DNA from: Absidia repens
Taxonomy: Eukaryota; Mucoromycota; Mucoromycetes; Mucorales; Cunninghamellaceae
DNA: 64,000 bases
Direction: 5' to 3'
Assembly: GCA_002105175.1 (NCBI GenBank)
Contig: MCGE01000001.1
Coordinates: 620,001 to 684,000 of the forward strand
In this document: one piece after another, positions 57,733-64,000 of the stretch
Numbering within the stretch: position 1 is the first letter of the stretch
How the letters are laid out: each line of letters opens with the position of its first letter
Notes under the pieces: model-generated
Database searches by the model: none
What the model was told of the DNA's origin: nothing
The model's input: the letters and a program-made list of their open reading frames with translations, nothing else
Made by a program: the position numbers and the translations under genes

Positions 57733-59287
57733 ATGACTAACATTCAACTCTACATGTGGAGTCCCGCTTTGGGTGCTCCTTCTATTGATCCAAAGTGTGT
57801 TGTTATTGAATCTTATTTGCGTGTTTTAAAACTGGAATACACTGTGGTCCTCGCGAACGATCCTCAAACAAGTCCAACAGGTAAACGCCTATATATTAGT
57901 GTTTTGGTTTTATCATAGTCTGCAAAAAAGACAGGTAGATACCGATTAACAAAATCCATATTTATTTATTGCTACACACACCATAGGGGAACTTCCTTTA
58001 ATTAAACACGGTGCCACCTGGATTGCCGGCGTGGATCGTATATTGGCCTACTTGGTCAAACAGGGTCTTGATGCTAATGAATCACTTTCTCCTAAGGAAA
58101 AAGCCGACTATCAAGCGTAAGCCGAATACCAAACGCTTAGAAACTGTGGAATACTAACTGTCAATACCTATTACCAATTAGATATAACGCTTTGGCTCAA
58201 GAAAAACTTTATGATTGCATGGTAAGATAGGGAGGGCGTTCAGTCGTATAGACATAGCATATATATTACACATTACTCACAACAACAATTATACTTGAAT
58301 ATCTTTAGTTATTCACTTGGTATGCGGATATGACAAACTTTGTGAAATCGATTCGTCCAACCTATGCACAATTATTATCGTTTCCTTCACGTTACCTTGT
58401 ACCTATCCAATTAAAGAAAAATGCAAAAGCTCGACTAGCAAAATACGATGTGGAAATTACCTCAGATGACTCGACCCTACCCGAAAACGAAAAGGACGAA
58501 ATGCTGGAACTTCAACGAACTGGATGGCATCATGTAATATAAAAAGTGGAAAAAGGAAGGAGACATTACAGTGATTGACTGACTGATCGACCCGTTGGTT
58601 CTAATTGTTTTTTTTATATTTTTTATTTTTTTAGATGTATCGATTAGTTAGAGAAACATATCGTGTATTGGACGACAAATTGGGTGAAAAGAATTATATG
58701 ATGGGTGACAGGTAAAGAAAAGAAAGAGAACAGCAAATGATAGTCGATCGATCGATCAATGAAAGGGGGAAATGACTGATGAGGGACTTTTTTTTTTTTC
58801 TGGGTATAGTGCAACAACATTGGATTGTATTGTCTTCGGCTACCTCTCACTGCATTATTATCCTGACCTGGCTCATAAACGATTACAACACATCTTGAAA
58901 GAAGAATACCCACGACTGGCAAAATTCTGTGATCGGTTCAAAGACGCCTACTTTTCTAGTGAAAATGGACTTGCCACTCTATCGGAACCAGCCAGCGATA
59001 TCCCTTCACTTTGGCGAACACTAGTCAACAACCCTCGTGGATTCCTCACTACGATCAAGGACGATGCCATGGCGTACATGTCAAGTGCCGATAACGACAA
59101 CAGCAAGAAGAAACGCAGTGAAGCCCAATTGGACTTCGAACGAAAACGTATATGGTCTATTGCTGGAGGTGTGACTTTCTTATTGGCGTATATTATTTAC
59201 AATGGGATCGTTAGTGTAGAAGTAGTAGATGATGATTATGATTACGATGATGATTATGAAAATGATGATGGCTATGTTTATGAATAA
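57733..59287 (+). CDS. Metaxin-family protein (Sam37/Mtx), outer mitochondrial membrane
   Basis: Part of the SAM complex that inserts beta-barrel proteins in the mitochondrial outer membrane. About five exons join to near 375 residues, starting MTNIQLYMWSPALGAPSIDP. The N-terminal GST-like thioredoxin fold has VVIESYLRVLKLEYTVVLAN and SPTGELPLIKHGATWIAG; the helical half has YNALAQEKLYDCMLFTWYAD and SATTLDCIVFGYLSLHYYPD, the conserved metaxin DxxxFG-type segment. Near the C-terminus a membrane segment, IWSIAGGVTFLLAYIIYNGI, is followed by a strongly acidic Asp/Tyr tail (DDDYDYDDDYENDDGYVYE), which would face the intermembrane space or the cytosol, depending on topology. Confidence 0.88.
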
Positions 59288-59458
59288 AGACACACAATCT
59301 CCTTTTTTATATTCTGATTGGTTGCGGTATTTCAATTTGATTGGACTTTTTTAAGTGTGTTTATTTTCCCACTTTTTTTTTTTTTTTTTCGTCTTGGCTC
59401 TCTTCCCATATTTTTTAAAGCTCCTTTTTTTTTTTTTCCCTCTTTGTCGCTCAAAACC

Positions 59459-60577
59459 ATGTCCTCAGATGATTCTTCAAGTGCTCTTCTTCTTAGCAGA
59501 CAACTAAAAGGTAATATAAAAACAATGATATGGTATTTTTTGGACAGACTTTTACAATACCTTCTCATTCTATCTATTTTTTTTTCTGATTGTGCAGATC
59601 TTCAGAAAAACCCTGTGGACGGATTCTCTGCAGGATTAGTAGATGACAACATCTATCAAGTAAGTACTACATTTTATGAAACTAGATGATGAACTTTTAT
59701 ATGAATCTACTCATCCTCATCCTTTTATCTTCTTTTTTTTATCTAGTGGGAAATCATGGTCATCGGTTCTCCTGAGACTTTATAGTAAGTTTCTTAATCA
59801 TTGATTATAGTGTTTTCTTTTTTGACAGATCTTGTCAACTAACGCTTTTTTTTCTCCCCTTAAACAGTGAAGGCGGATTTTTCAGAGCCGTTATGGATTT
59901 TCCAACGGTAAGTTCTTCTTTCAACCTCTTCTTCTTTTTCTCAAGAATACGGGAATATTTTTCTGATATTCATTTATTCCTCTTTTTTATTTTTTGGCTG
60001 TAGACTTATCCAATTATGCCACCTACTTTGAAGTTCACTACTGCAATGTATCACCCAAATGGTAACTGGAGGAAAAAAAAATTAGCGATGCGATGCTTTG
60101 ATCATGTGATTGCTCATTTATTTGTATATATAGTTTACCCCGATGGAACCGTATGCATTTCCATTTTGGTAAAGCACAGATTTTTGTTTTATATGTGGTA
60201 TATACCCGTTATTTTATTTATTAAACATCCCCCCTCCTTTATTTTTATATATTATTGTTTCTAGCATCCTCCTGGTGATGACAAGTATGGATACGAACAA
60301 GCGAATGAACGATGGTCTCCTGTTCACACGGTGGAAACGATCCTATTATCCGTCATTTCAATGTTATCAAGCCCCAATGATGAATCCCCTGCTAACATTG
60401 AAGCTGCTGTAAGTGTGTTCTTTTTTGATGAATAGGGGAAAAAAAGCAATGTGATGACATAATGATGATTACTCACTTCTTTTTTTCGTATATATTTTGT
60501 AGAAGGAATACCGTGAAGATTACCCTCTATTCAAAAAGAAGGTGCGACGAATAGTTAGAGATTCCGCAGATATGTAA
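59459..60577 (+). CDS. UBC7: Ubiquitin-conjugating enzyme E2 Ubc7/UBE2G
   Basis: E2 used in ER-associated degradation. Six exons give about 165 residues, starting [19 protein letters not shown]. The catalytic cysteine is in [17 protein letters not shown], after the HPN motif (AMYHPNVYPDG; the intron splits it). The acidic loop after the cysteine ([14 protein letters not shown]) is the extra 13-residue insertion that marks Ubc7/UBE2G and Cdc34. It is followed by [17 protein letters not shown] and the C-terminal helices. The start lies 171 bp after the metaxin stop on the same strand. Confidence 0.96.
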
Positions 60578-61146
60578 CTATTGTTGTTTATTAGCTTATC
60601 TTCCTCGCCTCCCATGTCACTCTCACTGTCTTCCCCATCCCCTTAACCCTACTATAGATAGTATTCAGTTCCGTCCTTTCACCTCCCCTCCTCCCCAGGC
60701 ACTCACACAACCCACTTCTTTACCTTATCATGTATATTTTTTTTATCTTACTTTATTCCATACAATGGTATTTTCATTTAATGGATATTTATCTATTTCT
60801 TCTAACATCCTTTCATTGTTCAATAAAAATCAATTACACCTTACAGATATTTTTGCTTTTGTTGATTTGGTTGAATCTTATTCAGCGGAGTTTGTGACTT
60901 TGATGAAGAAATGGCCACGAAAATATAGAACCTCCTCTTTCTCAGCTCTTATTTTTCTCCCTCTCTCTTTTTTTCCTCTTTTTCTTCTCACTTCTTTTCA
61001 ATACATACAATAACGCGTTCTTCTGGCCTTTTTTGAACTCGCTTCTGTTTGAAATATACACCATTAATAATATATATTGTTGATTATTGGTTTCTTCTCA
61101 CCAATTAGTACGAACTTCTTTTGCTTTCCTCTGCTTATTATTACTT
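60578..61146. other. Intergenic region UBC7 / SIN3
   Basis: This holds the UBC7 3' flank (CAATAAAAA near 60821) and the SIN3 leader, a pyrimidine-rich stretch 60930-61000 and TTCTTTTGCTTTCC just before the start. No gene is seen. Confidence 0.5.
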
Positions 61147-64000
61147 ATGGCTGACGGTGAATCCATCGATACATCCGATTCGCCAATGGCGACAAGGTAC
61201 TTGCAAATTCTGCTGAACATTGTACATTGAATACCAAGTGATGTAATGACTAACGATGACAAAATTTGCTTCCAATTTTTTTTTTTTTTTTTTTTTTTGT
61301 ATTAGGCCTCTGGAACAGGACCAAACTATCACGCCATCGGCTACACCTCAAACACCGCTTGTGGAGTCATCGGCAATCTCGGATACAAATCTTGACAACA
61401 ATAACAACAACAATGCCCCTGTGGCTCAGCAAACGACTGATTTGGGTACTGAATCAACACTTGAATTATCTGCAACCTCATCTACCAACGATGCTGTAAC
61501 TCTCCCCATTCAACAAGAATCTTCCGCCACGGATATTACATCAGCACCTGCCGCAGAAAAAAATATTCACAGCAATCAGGAATCCGCCGACAGCGGAAAA
61601 CGAGATGACGACTTGTCAACAGATGCAGCATCAACATCACCGCTAGCAACTGAACCAAAAACTGAAGAAGTGGGCCCTACTACTACCGAACACGAACAAT
61701 TGAATACAGCTACTCAAGGGGCTATTGTGTCGGCTGAACCTATGGAGCCTGTGAAACCTACTGAATCTCTGGAACCTATGGACACTGACTCTACCTCCGG
61801 TGAACATTCCGAAGTTGGCCAGACCACGATACCTGACGCTGAACCATCCGTAGCACCACCATCCAAATCCATCACTGGTACTAATGATGCCACGACTAGA
61901 GATCAAATGCCACCTGCTGTAGCAGCACATACTGAAACACCTCAATCTGACAATACAATCGAACAACCTCCAGCTTTGCAACCAACCGAAACTCAGTCTC
62001 CACCAAAATCATCATCACACGACGGCGAACAACCTGAAACGCGTCAATCGGATATGGATGTCGACATGCCTGATGCCTCCTCAGAATCAACGACACATCA
62101 AACGGCAGAAAAATCAGAACAACAGAAAAATGATGAAACGGCTTCACCGCTCGCTGCTGAATCGACAACCATGGAAACAACTACTGTACCATCCGATAAT
62201 ACTTCCTCTTCTCCAAAAACCACTATCACCACCACCACCTCTGCTACTACTAGGGAAGATCAAAAGACTCAGGTCACCGACATCGCGACCGCTACTACTA
62301 CTACGGAAGACCAAGAGCCTCCTTCCGCCACCAAAACAACAGCGGAGGATTCTACACCTGCTGCTGCTGCTCCGACAACAACCTCTTCCAACAACAATAA
62401 CGCTACTGCTGCTCAAAATGGATATAGGCCACTCAATGTCAAGGACGCGTTAACTTATTTGGATCAAGTCAAAGTGCAATTTTCGGAACATCCTGAAGTC
62501 TACAACAAATTTTTGGATATCATGAAAGATTTTAAAAGCCAAGCGTAAGTACTTAAAAAAGAAAAAGGAAAAAATAAAACACATCTGATGCTCATATTCT
62601 TCTTTTTGTATTGTAGTATCGATACTCCTGGTGTGATTGAACGTGTGTCCACATTGTTCCGTGGCCATCCTCTATTGATATCAGGGTTCAACACTTTCTT
62701 ACCTCCTGGCTATTGTATTGAATGTATTACTGATGAAAATGCCAACGATATCATCAAGGTCACGACACCTACTGGTACAACTACCACTAATGCTGGCGAA
62801 CCTCTCCGACTTGGATCAGAAACAACGGGTACACCAACTCATGAACAACTTTATTATGGTACAGCTGCGGGAGGATATGGAGCAGGAGGCTATGGAGGAA
62901 CGGGGCGAACTACCACCACCACCACAACAATGTATACTGATAGAAATGGCACTCCAATAACTACGCATCATTTACAACATCCTGGTCAACCTCCACCCGT
63001 CACTGGAAGTCATCAACTACACCATCAACAACAACAGCAACAGCAACAACCTCACCATCTTCAACACCCTCATGCAGCTGGTCAGCAGCCATTCCACCAT
63101 CCCACTGAAGATGGGATGGGAAATCGTCGTGCTCCAGTGGAATTCAATCATGCTATCAATTATGTCAACAAAATCAAGGTAAAAAAAAAAAAAAAATGGA
63201 GGAAAAACCGAGCTGTCCAAAGCAAGGGAGAGAGAGAGAGAGAGAGAGAGAGATGATGTAACTGGGGTACTGATCTTAACTTGCTTTGTTATAGAATCGA
63301 TTTTCAAGTGATCCTGATATTTATAAACAATTTTTGGAAATCCTTCAGACCTATCAAAAAGAACAACGGCCAATTCAAGAAGTCTATGGTCAAGTCCAAG
63401 TGTTATTCAATGGTGACAGTGAGCTCCTGGCAGAATTCAAACAATTTTTACCTGATACTACTGGCGGCGCATCCACAGCGGTTTATACTTCCACGCCTCA
63501 AGGTAAGAAAAAATAGTTCTATTATTCTATTCCTCTCTATTCCTAATATAATCTAACTACTTTTTTTTTATTGATTTATTTTTAATATATTAGGCCGAAA
63601 AGGGTTGATGATGGTGCCTGGTTTACCCAGTGTATCTCAAGGACGAAAGAAACGTGGTCCTTCTATGCTTGCGTCCAGTCTGTCAAAGGTAATAAAAAAA
63701 AAAGGTGTGAAAAGTGGGTATAGAAACATCAGTTGACTAATGATGGGCGTGTTTATTTAGCGGAGCAAACTTCAAAACAAAATGGATACTCAAACTTCCG
63801 AAGTACGCTCTGGGATGTCATTGGATCAAGAAATGATGCGACCTTTTGTATCAGGCGAAGAAGTGGAATTCTTTGAAAGAGTCAAGAAATATATTGGCAG
63901 CAAGGTGACGTACAATGCATTCCTCAAGGTCTTGAATCTGTTTAGCCAGCAAATTGTGGATCAAAATGTGCTCGTGAATCGTGTAGAAGGGTTTATTGGT
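61147..64000 (+). CDS. SIN3: Sin3 transcriptional corepressor, 5' part (runs off window)
   Basis: Scaffold of the Sin3-Rpd3 histone deacetylase complex. The start is [17 protein letters not shown]; the gene continues past the right edge. After a first short exon, about 380 residues are Thr/Ser/Glu/Pro-rich and disordered. PAH1 is [34 protein letters not shown], then after an intron [20 protein letters not shown] and FLPPGY. After a Gln/His-rich linker comes PAH2: [48 protein letters not shown] third PAH begins at [12 protein letters not shown]...[11 protein letters not shown]. At least five introns are visible. The histone-deacetylase interaction domain lies beyond the window. Confidence 0.94.
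63227..63253 (+). repeat. GA microsatellite in a SIN3 intron
   Basis: Thirteen GA units inside the intron following the PAH2 start (…INYVNKIK). Confidence 0.9.

Noticed and set aside
1..64000. Search for CRISPR arrays, operon-type bacterial clusters, rRNA and tRNA genes
   Set aside because: No spaced direct repeats, no bacterial gene organisation, and no tRNA or rRNA signature was found; the only RNA gene supported is U6.

Overview
The window is nuclear DNA of a fungus, most likely an early-diverging mucoralean (Mucoromycota). The reasons are AT-rich intergenic DNA full of A and T runs, many short GTAAGT...AG introns in almost every conserved gene, Q/N/T/S homopolymer-rich proteins, and gene types expected in this group (mitochondrial GatC, a tubby-like C-terminal-domain protein, arrestin with PPxY, seipin). 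The species cannot be named from the sequence alone.

Layout, left to right: an AT-rich gene-free edge with a GC-rich palindromic island (1-2.4 kb); Rab11 GTPase (-) divergent from a membrane-anchored Nab2-type CCCH protein (+) (2.4-5.7); a repeat copy; seipin (-) and an AIG2-like gamma-glutamylcyclotransferase (-) (7.2-10.0); two repeat copies (10.5-12.3); a low-complexity tubby-like protein (-) (13.0-14.8); ATP synthase OSCP subunit (-) divergent from farnesyl diphosphate synthase (+) (15.2-18.1); the snoRNP factor Bcd1 (+) (19.4-20.9); a full repeat copy, a minisatellite and a U6 snRNA gene (-) (21.4-23.7); a secreted-type 2H phosphoesterase, two uncharacterised low-complexity/coiled-coil proteins, a VHS-GAT adaptor and a PH-domain protein, all (-) (24.0-35.9); proteasome subunit Rpn3 (+) (37.7-40.0); a second full repeat copy (40.5-41.6); a Kelch protein, homocysteine S-methyltransferase, an intronless GNAT acetyltransferase, Rab5, an arrestin-like adaptor, a TDP-glucose dehydratase-type enzyme and GatC, all (-) (42.8-57.6); then a metaxin, Ubc7 and the 5' half of Sin3, all (+) (57.7-64.0), with Sin3 running off the right edge.

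The genes are mostly housekeeping and do not form one pathway. Loose themes are membrane traffic (Rab11, Rab5, VHS-GAT, arrestin), mitochondria (OSCP, GatC, metaxin), lipid and isoprenoid metabolism (seipin, Erg20) and RNA processing (Bcd1, U6, CCCH protein, 2H phosphoesterase). Two gene pairs share short divergent promoter regions: OSCP/Erg20 and GatC/metaxin.

The least explained element is a dispersed non-coding repeat family of up to about 1.1 kb, with at least six copies in 64 kb. It carries host-like 3'-end signals and a stem-loop whose sequence changes fit base pairing on only one strand, which suggests it is transcribed into a structured RNA.
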